Shown: positions 41,262-49,627, numbered from the stretch's first letter. The stretch is 64,000 bases of DNA from Bacillota bacterium (GCA_023421735.1 JAEZSP010000079.1:62001-126000); one strand, 5' to 3'. Numbers and translations: made by a program. Notes: generated by a model not told the origin, from the sequence alone.

Positions 41262-42584
41262 ATGGACGGCCATATAGGTTGGCAACTCTTTTTGCAGCTG
41301 ATACTCATCTCCATGAATGCGGTGTTCGCGTGCGCGGAAATCGCGGTTATCACGATCAACGATGCCCGGCTTGAAAAGCTTGCGGTCGGGGGCGACCCAC
41401 GGGCAATGCGGCTGAAACGGCTGACGGATCAACCCGCGCGCTTTCTGGCGACCATACAGGTTGCGATCACGCTGTCAGGTTTTCTGGGCAGTGCCTTCGC
41501 GGCGGACAATTTCGCCGAGCGGATCACCGCCTGGGCGATGACCATGCACAGCGGCCTGAGCGCCCAAATGATCCACACGCTGTCGTTGGTCGCCGTCACG
41601 CTGATCCTTTCGTATCTTACGCTGGTCTTGGGTGAATTGGTTCCCAAGCGCGTGGCGATGCGGCATGCGGAAAAGGTTGCGCTGGTGCTTTCGGGCGTGG
41701 TGACGCTCATCGCAAAGATTTTTAAGCCCATCGTATGGCTTTTGACCGCCTCGACAAATGGCATGCTCCGGCTGTTCGGCATCGATCCGAACGAAGAGGA
41801 CGACGCCGTGACCGAGGAGGAGATCCGCATGATGGTGGACGTGGGCAGCGAAAAGGGCACCATCGATCCGGAGGAAAAGACGTTTATCCAGAACGTATTC
41901 GAATTTGACGATACCACCGCCGGCGAGATCGCCACGCACCGCACGGAAGTAGCCATGCTCTACATGGATGACACGCCCGAGGAATGGGACGCCGAAATCC
42001 GTGAGACGCGCCACACGCTCTTCCCGGTATGCGGCGAGACGGCCGATGACATCATCGGCATTCTCGATTCGCGCGACTATTTCCGGCTGACGGATTTCTC
42101 CCGCGAGAGCGTGCTCAAGATCGTGCGCGAGCCGTATTTTGTGCCCTCGTCGGTAAAGGCAGACGTGCTGTTTCGCAATATGAAGGCCGGAAACCGCAGA
42201 TTCGCCATCGTGCTCGATGAATTCGGCGGCATGGAGGGCGTCATTACCATCAACGACCTCGTGGAAGAGCTTGTGGGCGAGCTCGAAAGCGAGGCGGGGG
42301 ACGTCGAAATGCTCTCCGATGGAAAATGGCGCGCGGTCGGCAGCGCCTCTCTCGACGAGATCACCGCCGTCACGGGCGTCGAGTTCCCGGATGAGGAATA
42401 TGACACGCTCGGCGGACTCATCTTCTCGCAGCTCGATTCCATTCCGGAAGACGGCGCGAAGTTCGAGGTGGAAATCGGCGATCTGATCATCATGGTGACC
42501 GATGTGCGCGACCACCGCGTCATGTCGGCAGACATCGAGAAACGGGTCACGACAGACGAACAACGGGAAAAAGTCGAGGTCTGA
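41262..42584 (+). CDS. CNNM/CBS/CorC membrane protein (hemolysin C family)
   Basis: A 440-residue protein. The DUF21/CNNM membrane domain (1-190) has ILISMNAVFACAEIAVITIND, LGSAFAADNFAERI and LTLVLGELVPKRVAMRHAEK. A CBS pair follows (about 205-335, with EMGGMEG-like FGGMEGVITINDLVEELVGE), then the CorC/HlyC transporter-associated domain (345-425). Relatives are implicated in Mg2+/Co2+ efflux or exchange; the hemolysin name is historical. ATG 41262 follows GGCGGAGGA. It is monocistronic with a long structured leader and a strong terminator at 42598. Confidence 0.9.
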   Translation: MDGHIGWQLFLQLILISMNAVFACAEIAVITINDARLEKLAVGGDPRAMRLKRLTDQPARFLATIQVAITLSGFLGSAFAADNFAERITAWAMTMHSGLSAQMIHTLSLVAVTLILSYLTLVLGELVPKRVAMRHAEKVALVLSGVVTLIAKIFKPIVWLLTASTNGMLRLFGIDPNEEDDAVTEEEIRMMVDVGSEKGTIDPEEKTFIQNVFEFDDTTAGEIATHRTEVAMLYMDDTPEEWDAEIRETRHTLFPVCGETADDIIGILDSRDYFRLTDFSRESVLKIVREPYFVPSSVKADVLFRNMKAGNRRFAIVLDEFGGMEGVITINDLVEELVGELESEAGDVEMLSDGKWRAVGSASLDEITAVTGVEFPDEEYDTLGGLIFSQLDSIPEDGAKFEVEIGDLIIMVTDVRDHRVMSADIEKRVTTDEQREKVEV

Positions 42585-42597
42585 TCGATCCATTCAA

Positions 42598-42628
42598 CCG
42601 CCGCGGCAAATCGCCGCGGCGGTTTTTT
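42598..42628 (+). terminator. Terminator of the CNNM/CorC gene
   Basis: A perfect 10-bp stem CCGCCGCGGC/GCCGCGGCGG, loop AAATC-type, then six Ts. Confidence 0.9.
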
Positions 42629-42684
42629 GCCGCGCGGTTTCCCCGAACCCGTTTTTTCCCCGGCCTTTCATTCATTCGCGCGTG

Positions 42685-42713
42685 TTGTATCTTCCTGTAA
42701 AATGTGGTAAAAT
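42685..42713 (+). promoter_or_regulatory. Promoter of the 42.7-47.6 kb gene run
   Basis: TTGTAT and TAAAAT with a 17-base spacer. It rules out an in-frame ATG at 42704 as start. Confidence 0.65.
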
Positions 42714-42736
42714 CGTTGGCGCGGGGAGGGATATTG

Positions 42737-43558
42737 TTGGCGGCGGACGACCTGTTTATGATCTTCCACGGGCTGAAGGTGCATGTGAAGGTGGTTGAGC
42801 CTGAGGCTGAGATCAGGCACCGCGTGCTTCTCGTCTCTTCGCCCATTACGAGCACATTCAACTGGCGCAAGATCACGCCGGAGCTCTCCCAGCTCGGCTG
42901 CCTGACGGTGCTTCTCGACCTACCGGGATTTGGAGAAAGCGCATGCGGCGAGGGCGTGCCCCAGGATGCGCGGCTGCGCGCGAATGTCGCGTGGGGCGTG
43001 ATCGACGAGATCGATTACGCGCTGGGCGACGATATGTCCACATGGCACCTCGTCGGGCACGGCGCCGCCTGTCCGGCGATTCTTGAAATGGGCAATGCGC
43101 ATCCCGATTCCGTGCGCTCGCAGGTGCTGATTGCGCCGACGCTCGCGGACGGTGATCTTTTTCGTGTCGGGCGTATGCCAAGGGAGAAATGGTACGAACA
43201 ATATATTGAAAGCCCATCCGGCTTTCGGCGGTTCATGGACGCGCTGTTTGCGCGTCGGACGGACGAATACATACTCGACAACATGCGCAGGCCTTTTTTG
43301 CGCGAGGGCGCAAAGGCCAGCTTTCTGAATATGCTCGGCGCGCGGACGCCGTCGCGCCCCGCAAAAGGATTTGCGCCGGTCATGGCGCTGTGGGGTGAAA
43401 AGGATATCCTGATGGATGAGCGCGCCCGCACGGCGCTCAAGTCGCTCGCGCCCGAGGCCGAGACACACCTGTTTAAGACCGCCGGACACATTCCCATGGA
43501 GACCCACAGCCACGCGCTGCGGGATTATCTGCGGGGCTGGCTCCGGTACGTGGGGTGA
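42737..43558 (+). CDS. Alpha/beta-hydrolase fold protein without the nucleophile Ser
   Basis: A 273-residue alpha/beta-hydrolase. The start is TTG 42737, six bases after GGGGAGGG and the first start downstream of the promoter. The fold is clear: DLPGFGES after strand 4, HLVGHGAACPA at the nucleophile elbow, APVMALWGEKDIL with the acidic residue, and AGHIPMETH with the catalytic His. The elbow reads Gly-His-Gly109-Ala-Ala where active enzymes have Ser, Cys or Asp at position 109. A single base (GGC for AGC) would account for it. It may be non-hydrolytic or inactivated. Its stop overlaps the TrmH start (GTGA). Confidence 0.75.
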   Translation: MAADDLFMIFHGLKVHVKVVEPEAEIRHRVLLVSSPITSTFNWRKITPELSQLGCLTVLLDLPGFGESACGEGVPQDARLRANVAWGVIDEIDYALGDDMSTWHLVGHGAACPAILEMGNAHPDSVRSQVLIAPTLADGDLFRVGRMPREKWYEQYIESPSGFRRFMDALFARRTDEYILDNMRRPFLREGAKASFLNMLGARTPSRPAKGFAPVMALWGEKDILMDERARTALKSLAPEAETHLFKTAGHIPMETHSHALRDYLRGWLRYVG

Positions 43559-44292
43559 AATCATTGGGGAAATTGGAACCGTATTCGAAGAAACTCACGT
43601 ATAGCTACTGCCTGGGGCTGTTTCCGTCCTTCGCGCTCATGGAGGCGCGACCCGAGGCCGCGACGCGGCTGCTCGTCCATCCGGCGGGCGCGGGGAATGA
43701 GGGCGTTGAGAAGCTGCGCGCGCTGTGTGAGGAGAAGAACATCCGCGCCGAGGAGGCCGAGCGCGTGCTGCGGCGCGAGTCGAAAAAGGACAATACGTTT
43801 GCGGCGGTGGTGTTTGATAAGTACGAATGCCAGCTCGATCCGCAGGCGAACCACGCGGTTTTGTGCCAGATCTCGGACGGCGGGAATCTGGGGACCGCGC
43901 TGCGCTCGCTTTTGGGGTTCGGCATCCGCGACGTGGCGGTGATCCGCCCGTGCGTCGACCTCTTCGATCCGCACGTTTTGCGCGCATCCATGGGCGCTTT
44001 TTTCAAAATGCGCGTCTCTGCGTTCGATGATTTCGGCGCGTATCGCGCGGTGGCGGGGCGTCGGGAGATTTATCCCTTCATGCTCGACGGCGCGGTTCCG
44101 CTCAAAGAGGCGGTTAAATCGCGCGGAGAGCCTTATACCCTGGTGTTCGGAAATGAGGCGGCGGGACTTCCGCCGGAGTTCGCCAAGATCGGAAAGAGCG
44201 TATTCATTCCCCAGTCAGGGGAGATCGATTCACTCAATCTCGGGGTCGCGGTGTCGATCGGCGCATATGCGTTTACAAACGGAGGAAACTGA
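43555..44292 (+). CDS. TrmH/SpoU family RNA 2'-O-methyltransferase, second copy
   Basis: A 245-residue SpoU-class methyltransferase, GTG 43555 overlapping the previous stop by 4 bases. Motif 1 is DGGNLGTALRSLLGFG, motif 2 VFGNEAAGLPPEF, motif 3 DSLNLGVAVSIG. The N-terminus (LEPYSKKLTYSYCLGLFPSF) and the EKYE/DKYE segment parallel the enzyme at 14220, so they are paralogues. This copy has no leader and sits in an operon. Its RNA target is unknown. Confidence 0.85.
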   Translation: MKSLGKLEPYSKKLTYSYCLGLFPSFALMEARPEAATRLLVHPAGAGNEGVEKLRALCEEKNIRAEEAERVLRRESKKDNTFAAVVFDKYECQLDPQANHAVLCQISDGGNLGTALRSLLGFGIRDVAVIRPCVDLFDPHVLRASMGAFFKMRVSAFDDFGAYRAVAGRREIYPFMLDGAVPLKEAVKSRGEPYTLVFGNEAAGLPPEFAKIGKSVFIPQSGEIDSLNLGVAVSIGAYAFTNGGN

Positions 44293-44293
44293 C

Positions 44294-45325
44294 ATGCAGA
44301 ATTTTAGGGTGGGCCTTGTCGGCTGCGGGGGCATCAGCTCCGCGCACATTCCCGCGCTCATGGGGATGGAAAACGTGAAGATCACAGCAGTGTGCGATCC
44401 TAAATCGGATCGGGCGCTGGCGGCAGCGGAAAAGACGGGCGCGCAAATCGTCCGGGACTTTGAAGAAATGATCGCGCGGCCGGACGTCGACGCGGTGCAC
44501 ATCCTGACGCCCCACTTTTTGCACGCACCCATGACCATTGCCGCGCTCGGCGCGGGCAAACACGTGCTGACCGAAAAACCCATGGCCACGACGCTTTCAG
44601 ACGCGCGCGCGATGATCGCGGCGGCGCGCAAATCGACGGCGCGTCTCGGCGTGATTTTCCAGAACCGCTATAACCCCGCCACCATCGAGCTCAAGCGGCT
44701 CGTCGCCTCCGGGGAAGGCGGCGCGCTCCTGGGCGCGCGGGCCACGGTCGCCTGGAAGCGTGAGGCACCCTATTACCTCGATTCCGGTTGGCGCGGACAG
44801 ATGGCGACCGAAGGCGGCGGAAGCCTCATCAACCAGTCGATTCACACGCTCGATTTGCTGTCCTATATCGCGGGCAAGCGGATCGCGCGCGTGTGCGGAC
44901 ACATTTCGACAGACCTTCTGGCGGGTAAGGTCGATGTGGAGACAAGCTGCCACGCCGTTGCGGAATATGCGGGCGGCGGGCGGGTCGTCATCTTTACCTC
45001 GAACGACTACGCGCTCGATGCACCCGTCGAGATCGAAATGGCCTGCGAAACGAAGCGGTGGATGCTCGTGGGCGATGAGCTCTACGACGCGACAGATGGG
45101 ATGACGCTGCTCCTCAGCGGAAAAGCGCCTGCGGTTTCCGGAAAGGCCTATTGGGGCGCGGGGCATCCCGCCGAGATCCGGGACTTCTACGACGCCATCG
45201 AAACCGGGCGACCGTTCATGCTCGAGGGCGCGGCGGGCTATCCGGCGCTCAACCTCGTCAAGGCCATTCAGCAATCCTCTGCGACCGGAAAATGGGTCGC
45301 TCTCGACGATCCGAAGGAGATATGA
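44294..45325 (+). CDS. Gfo/Idh/MocA family oxidoreductase
   Basis: A 343-residue NAD(P)-dependent sugar or inositol dehydrogenase family member. ATG 44294 follows GGAGG at 8 bases; the upstream open frame is trmH shadow. The Rossmann motif is VGLVGCGGISSAH at the N-terminus, the cofactor and catalytic motif EKPMATT near residue 95, and the C-terminal domain has GGSLINQSIHTLDLL with the catalytic His. The substrate is probably a sugar derivative. Its position beside a heparinase-like gene suggests glycan degradation (inference). Confidence 0.88.
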   Translation: MQNFRVGLVGCGGISSAHIPALMGMENVKITAVCDPKSDRALAAAEKTGAQIVRDFEEMIARPDVDAVHILTPHFLHAPMTIAALGAGKHVLTEKPMATTLSDARAMIAAARKSTARLGVIFQNRYNPATIELKRLVASGEGGALLGARATVAWKREAPYYLDSGWRGQMATEGGGSLINQSIHTLDLLSYIAGKRIARVCGHISTDLLAGKVDVETSCHAVAEYAGGGRVVIFTSNDYALDAPVEIEMACETKRWMLVGDELYDATDGMTLLLSGKAPAVSGKAYWGAGHPAEIRDFYDAIETGRPFMLEGAAGYPALNLVKAIQQSSATGKWVALDDPKEI

Positions 45326-45327
45326 AA

Positions 45328-45867
45328 ATGGATTATTTCAGTCAGGCACATGACGCGGCGGCGGAACTTTATCATGCCGACGCGAAGCACTTTAACCCGG
45401 TGAGACTCATGGTGATCGGCGCGTCGTCCAGCGAGGTCGGCGGCGGAATGATCGGTCACGCTTCATCATATGAAATAGGCGAGCGCGTCGCGGAAGGCGT
45501 GCTTGCGGCAGCCGATGCGCTCGGATTTGACTGCGCATTCCAATGTTGCGAGCATCTCAACCGTGCGCTCGTCGTCGAGCGCCGCGTCGCCGAAGCGCGC
45601 GGCTATGAAATCGTGTGCGTTGTGCCCCAGCCCAAGGCGGGCGGCTCCGTCGCCACGGCTGCCTACAAGCGCATGACCGATCCCGTCGTCGTCGATCTCG
45701 TCTCGGCAGACGCCGGGCTCGACATTGGGCGCACCATGATCGGTATGCACCTGCGCCGCGTCGCCGTTCCCGTTCGCCTGCAAACCGACCGTGTGGGCGA
45801 CGCCATCGTCATCGCCGCACGCACCCGCCCGCGGCTCGTCGGGGGTGAACGGGCGAAATACGAGTAA
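45328..45867 (+). CDS. UPF0340/TIGR01440 family protein (YwlG-like)
   Basis: A 179-residue conserved protein of unknown function. ATG 45328 is 8 bases after AAGGAG. An ATG at 45322 overlapping the previous stop is too close to it. Family marks are RLMVIGASSSEVGG, CEHLNRALVVER, VPQPKAGGSVATAAY and MIGMHLRRVAVPVRL. The family is widespread in Firmicutes and usually lies near sugar or ribose isomerase genes. It is part of the same run as the oxidoreductase. Confidence 0.88.
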   Translation: MDYFSQAHDAAAELYHADAKHFNPVRLMVIGASSSEVGGGMIGHASSYEIGERVAEGVLAAADALGFDCAFQCCEHLNRALVVERRVAEARGYEIVCVVPQPKAGGSVATAAYKRMTDPVVVDLVSADAGLDIGRTMIGMHLRRVAVPVRLQTDRVGDAIVIAARTRPRLVGGERAKYE

Positions 45868-46028
45868 CGGCGCGTATACTCGGCCGCTCGGGGCTGAGCC
45901 CCGGGCGGCCGACGCACATCATGGAAGATGGATCATATCGCATGGGATTCTCAAGGGCGCCAGCCCTTGCATGGGAGCGCGCGGGCAAGGCCCGCGCCGT
46001 ACTTCCTGTTTCCCTCGGAGGTGAAGGC
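45868..46028. repeat. Cluster of three GC-rich palindromes between genes
   Basis: In 161 bases there are three strong hairpins: TCGGCCGC...GCGGCCGA with inner CGGGGC/GCCCCG (45882-45914), AAGGGC/GCCCTT (45954-45969) and GCGCGGGC/GCCCGCGC (about 45977-45998). None has a T tract, so this is not a normal terminator. It may be a repeat of the REP or palindromic-unit kind, or an mRNA-processing site before the heparinase-like gene. Confidence 0.45.
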
Positions 46029-47579
46029 ATGTATTTTCAGGCACTCGAGGCTTCGGCGGAAATTCGGCCGGAGCTTGCGGAGGTGGTGCGCGGCGAAGGG
46101 CCGCAGTTGGCGGGTCTGCGCGCGGACTATGGGCGTGCGCTGAAACGTGCGTATGTGGACATGCCGCTCTCGGCGCGCGGGGATGGGGCGTATCTGGATT
46201 TGCGGCGTGAAAGGCGCGCGGATCTGGAGGCACTGGTGCGCACGGGGCTGCCGGATGAGAGCCTGACAAGGGCGCGGGATCTCATTTGCGCAATCGCGGA
46301 AGAATCCGCATGGGCTGAACACCCGGAGATGCCGCTCGAGGACGACATGCATCCGACCATCGACCGGATGGCTGCTGAAACGGCGGCTCTGTTTGCGTGG
46401 ACAAGGCGCGTGGGGAAGCTGGATGCGCGCACGGAGGGACGCCTTCTCTATGAGGCGCGCAGACGGGTATTCACCCCGCTGATCGCGCACGAGGACTATC
46501 CCTGTCTGCGTGGGGAAGGGAAAAATGCGCTTGCCGCGCTCGCGTCGGCGCTTTCTGCGGCGCTGCTTCTGGAAACGGACGGGGCGCGGCTCTATGCACT
46601 CATTCGGCGTGCTGCGCGCGCATTGGATGAACTGATCGACCGCCCCGTACATGCACCGCTTGCGGAGGCGCTCGTCGATCGCGTGGGAACGACGGCTGCG
46701 TGGCTGCTCGCGCGCAAAATCGCCGGCCCCTCGGCGCTGGGACGCACGCTCCCCAAGGCGGAATGGCTGGATGAGTTCTATATGTCCCATCTCGGCGGCG
46801 CTGTTTTTATGGACCCCATGGGCGAGGGCGTGCGCGGGGGACTCAACGGCGCAGACCTCGCGCTTCTGGGGGCGGCCGGCGGCGACGACGCGGTGCGCGC
46901 ACTCGGCGCGCAGCTTTTCCGTGCGAACCCGGAACCCGCGTCCTCTCTCAACGCGCGAATGCTCGTCGATGTCGAGGCGGGATTGACGCAAGGTGCGGTG
47001 CCCCGGCTCCGGCATGCCCATCTTCCGGATTTTTCGATCATGTCCGCGCGCGGGGGCGGCATGCTCTGCACGATGCACGCGGGCGGGCGCGGGAACGCAG
47101 GCGGCCTATGCGTATATGTCGAGGGGACGCCGGTGCTCGTGACAGTTCCCGGGGATGCCCCGGTTGTAAATGGCGTTCGGCAGGCGGAAAAATCCGGCGT
47201 GGGCGATTGCGCATTTGGCGACGCCCGTGCGGATCTGTCCATGGATCTGACCGCGCTCTATCCCGGCGGCGGCGTCCGGTTTTTTCAGCGCACGCTGATG
47301 CTCGACCGTGCGGAGGGCTCCGCCCGGCTCATCGACATCGTAGAGTCCGAACAACCCGGCGCGATCCGTTATGCCTTCGTCGCGCCCTATCCCCCCGCCC
47401 GGCTTGCATCCGGCGTGCGCGTGGGTGTCGGCATGCTCTCTTGGGAAGGTGCATCCGACGCTGACATTCGGCGCGTTCCCGGGCGCGGCGCGTTCCCCGA
47501 CGGCCTCTATCTGGTGGAACTGGAATATCCCCTTGCGCCCGGCAGCAATTACATCAACTTTGTCGTTGAACGGACATAA
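46029..47579 (+). CDS. Heparinase II/III-like protein (putative polysaccharide lyase)
   Basis: A 516-residue protein with ATG 46029 after GGAGGTG. An all-helical N-terminal half (residues 1-340, several amphipathic helices and LEDDMHPTIDRMAAETAALF) and a beta-rich C-terminal half (GGRGNAGGLCVYVEGTPVLV, then MLDRAEGSARLIDIVES) match the two-part plan of heparinase II/III proteins. There is no signal peptide, so it would act in the cytoplasm on imported uronate-containing oligosaccharides. The assignment is by architecture. The catalytic Tyr/His residues cannot be fixed by eye. It ends the run beginning at 42737. Confidence 0.55.
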   Translation: MYFQALEASAEIRPELAEVVRGEGPQLAGLRADYGRALKRAYVDMPLSARGDGAYLDLRRERRADLEALVRTGLPDESLTRARDLICAIAEESAWAEHPEMPLEDDMHPTIDRMAAETAALFAWTRRVGKLDARTEGRLLYEARRRVFTPLIAHEDYPCLRGEGKNALAALASALSAALLLETDGARLYALIRRAARALDELIDRPVHAPLAEALVDRVGTTAAWLLARKIAGPSALGRTLPKAEWLDEFYMSHLGGAVFMDPMGEGVRGGLNGADLALLGAAGGDDAVRALGAQLFRANPEPASSLNARMLVDVEAGLTQGAVPRLRHAHLPDFSIMSARGGGMLCTMHAGGRGNAGGLCVYVEGTPVLVTVPGDAPVVNGVRQAEKSGVGDCAFGDARADLSMDLTALYPGGGVRFFQRTLMLDRAEGSARLIDIVESEQPGAIRYAFVAPYPPARLASGVRVGVGMLSWEGASDADIRRVPGRGAFPDGLYLVELEYPLAPGSNYINFVVERT

Positions 47580-47590
47580 CAGGAGATCAT

Positions 47591-47748
47591 ATGCGCACGG
47601 AAGAAGAGATGATGGGGATTATCCGCGGCGTTGCGGAAGCGGACGCGCGGGTGCGTGCGGTTTGCATGAACGGCCCGCATTTGACTACCGGCGGGAAGAA
47701 AAATCCAATATGATCGCGCATCTGCGTGGCGTTCAGGCGAATTGCTGA
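47591..47748 (+). pseudogene. Internally deleted remnant of an ANT(6)/AadE-type aminoglycoside adenylyltransferase
   Basis: ATG 47591 has a good ribosome binding site (AGGAGA). The first 27 codons read MRTEEEMMGIIRGVAEADAR, then VRAVCMNG, the typical N-terminus of streptomycin 6-adenylyltransferases (followed in the family by Ser-Arg). At about 47677 the homology jumps, out of frame, to FDYRREEKSNMIAHLRGVQ (47680-47745). That matches the family C-terminus, with its F-x-Y-x-R-E-E...AHL..VQ pattern. Roughly 230 codons between are missing. The product from ATG is only 40 residues. The family reading is from memory and should be checked. Confidence 0.65.
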
Positions 47749-47768
47749 GCGATTCTTTCAAAGATAAA

Positions 47769-47804
47769 GCCGACGGCTTGGGGGAGTGCCCTCGAGCCGT
47801 CGGC
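47769..47804 (-). terminator. Terminator of nagB
   Basis: A 10-bp stem GCCGACGGCT/AGCCGTCGGC with an inner GC hairpin. On the minus strand it is followed by TTTATCTTT. Confidence 0.7.
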
Positions 47805-47836
47805 GTATTTGGATGTGTTTGGGGCTTTTCCTGGCG

Positions 47837-48550
47837 CTACAACCCCGCAGCCGCGGCGCGGTCGAGCAGGATCTGACAGTTGGGATGAACGCGGAGGATG
47901 GACGCGGGCATCTGGGGCACGATAGGCCCTTCGATGGCTGCCTTTATGGCGTCTGTCTTGTTCGCGCCGGTGGCGAGCAGGATGATGCGCCGTGCGGAGA
48001 GGATGGTGCCGATGCCCATGGAAATGGCGGAACGCGGCACATCGTCAACGGAGCCGAAAAAGCGCGCGTTGTCGCGGATGGTGTTTTCCGTGAGCGGAAT
48101 GATATTTGTGGGATAGACAAACTGATTGCCCGGCTCGTTAAAGCCGATGTGCCCGTTGGAACCGATGCCCAGCAGCTGGAGATCGATGCCCCCCGCGGCG
48201 GCGATCATCCGATCATAGCCGTCCGGGTCGGGATTTACGCCGTCGGGCACGTGCGTATTTGCGGAATCGATGTTGACGTGATCAAAGAGCTGCTCGTTCA
48301 TAAACCGCCGATAACTGCACGGATGATCCGGCGAGAGTCCGATATACTCGTCCAGGTTAAAGCTCACCACCCTGGAAAAATCGATCAATCCGTTTTGATA
48401 GAGCTTGATGAGCTCGCCGTAACAGGGTACAGGCGTCGAACCCGTTGCGAGTCCGATGACCGCGCCGTCGCGCTTCATGATCTCGGATGCGAACACCATG
48501 GCTGCCGCGCGCGCCACATCCTGCGCGGTCTCATAAACGCAAACCTTCAT
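47837..48550 (-). CDS. nagB: Glucosamine-6-phosphate deaminase
   Basis: A 237-residue enzyme converting glucosamine-6-phosphate to fructose-6-phosphate and ammonia. ATG 48550 overlaps the stop of the thymidine kinase fusion by 4 bases and has AAGGAG 8 bases upstream. Substrate-site motifs are GLATGSTPVPCY, SFNLDEYIGL (catalytic Asp) and GIGSNGHIGFNEPG (catalytic His and Glu). It is the short, hexamer-allosteric-extension-lacking form usual in Firmicutes. It fits amino-sugar scavenging with the sialidase-like protein. NagA is not in the window. Confidence 0.93.
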   Translation of the reverse strand: MKVCVYETAQDVARAAAMVFASEIMKRDGAVIGLATGSTPVPCYGELIKLYQNGLIDFSRVVSFNLDEYIGLSPDHPCSYRRFMNEQLFDHVNIDSANTHVPDGVNPDPDGYDRMIAAAGGIDLQLLGIGSNGHIGFNEPGNQFVYPTNIIPLTENTIRDNARFFGSVDDVPRSAISMGIGTILSARRIILLATGANKTDAIKAAIEGPIVPQMPASILRVHPNCQILLDRAAAAGL

Positions 48551-49563
48551 GCCTTTTCTCCTTGTCTCCCGTCGAGTTCCATGGAGAGGTATTGCATGTC
48601 GCAAAGCCGCACCCCGTCCACCACGATGGGATTTTCGTAATTGTCTATGAAGAAATTGGGCTCTACATAGTCCGTATGAAACCCAAATTTCTCGTAAAAG
48701 GGAACCATGGATCGGTCGGTGCCGACGTACATCCGCTGATATTTCGGCGCGCTCAGCCGGATTGCGTGCCGAATCAGCTCGCCCGCGCAGCCCCTGCCCC
48801 GCGCCTCGGGGGCGGTGGCCAGGGACTTGATCTCAATGTGCCCGTCCGCGCGTTCATAGAGCGCAATTTCACTCACCGGACGACCGCTCTGCATGAGCAC
48901 GTAAAGATCCGACCTGTCGAGGTATCGCTCGATGGCCTGCACCTCTTCGTCTGCCTCGAGCAGCAGGGGCATAAACTCGCGCTTGCCGTGTGTAATCCGC
49001 CGAATCTCGCGCGGCGCAAGTTCCCCCTTTTGCCAATGCTTGCGGCACAGCGCCACATAACTCTCGCTGCCGCCGAGCATGATCTGCTCGCCTTCTTTGG
49101 TCACGCGTCCGCCCACCACGCGCGTGTTGCAGATGGCCTTGCGTCCGCACCAGCAAACGGTCTTGAGTTCTTCGATGGAATCCGCCCAGGCGAGCAGCCA
49201 TAAGCTCCCCTCAAACAAATTCCCCTGAAAATCGGCGCGCAACCCGTAGCAGATGACGGGAATGTCCCATTCGTCCACGATTTTGACGAGGGACGCCACC
49301 TGCTCCTTATTCATGAACTGCGCCTCATCTACGATCAGGCAATCGTATTGGCTGACGTCTATCTCAGGAAGCTCTTCGACAAACATGCAAGGCGCGGATA
49401 GCCCTGAACGCGAACCAACCGTGCGCGCCCCGTCGCGGTCGTCCAACCGCGGCTTGAGCAGCAATGCCGATTGCCCTCGCTCCTGATAATTATACTGTAC
49501 CATGACGGCGTTCGCGGTTTTGCTCGAACCCATCGCGCCATACCGGAAATACAGCTTGGCCAT
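48547..49563 (-). CDS. tdk: Thymidine kinase fused to a C-terminal GNAT acetyltransferase domain
   Basis: A 338-residue protein, about 140 residues longer than normal thymidine kinases. Residues 1-185 are a TK1-type kinase: P-loop YGAMGSSKTA at 9-17, Asp-Glu at 79-80 (VDEAQF), GLRADFQG, and a zinc site with CWCG (137-140) and CRKH (173-176, His replacing the last Cys). Residues 195-335 are a GNAT domain, with the acetyl-CoA motif ARGRGCAGELIRHA at 254-267 and the FYEKFGF segment near 289-295. The frame is continuous with no stop or start at the junction. It phosphorylates thymidine; the acetyl acceptor is unknown. The stop overlaps nagB. The start ATG follows AGGGGG. Confidence 0.85.
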   Translation of the reverse strand: MAKLYFRYGAMGSSKTANAVMVQYNYQERGQSALLLKPRLDDRDGARTVGSRSGLSAPCMFVEELPEIDVSQYDCLIVDEAQFMNKEQVASLVKIVDEWDIPVICYGLRADFQGNLFEGSLWLLAWADSIEELKTVCWCGRKAICNTRVVGGRVTKEGEQIMLGGSESYVALCRKHWQKGELAPREIRRITHGKREFMPLLLEADEEVQAIERYLDRSDLYVLMQSGRPVSEIALYERADGHIEIKSLATAPEARGRGCAGELIRHAIRLSAPKYQRMYVGTDRSMVPFYEKFGFHTDYVEPNFFIDNYENPIVVDGVRLCDMQYLSMELDGRQGEKA

Positions 49564-49599
49564 CTTGCACCCCCTGCGTTTCTCTTTCGCACATACCCT

Positions 49600-49627
49600 A
49601 TTATAGCCATTCTGCGGGCGTTTTCAA
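49600..49627 (-). promoter_or_regulatory. Promoter of tdk-nagB
   Basis: Minus-strand TTGAAA and TATAAT with 16-base spacing, about 37 bases before ATG 49563. Confidence 0.65.

Noticed and set aside
41080..41277. A 65-codon open frame in the CNNM/CorC leader
   Set aside because: It runs past the strong ribosome binding site and into the real gene in another frame, has no ribosome binding site of its own and lies in paired RNA segments.
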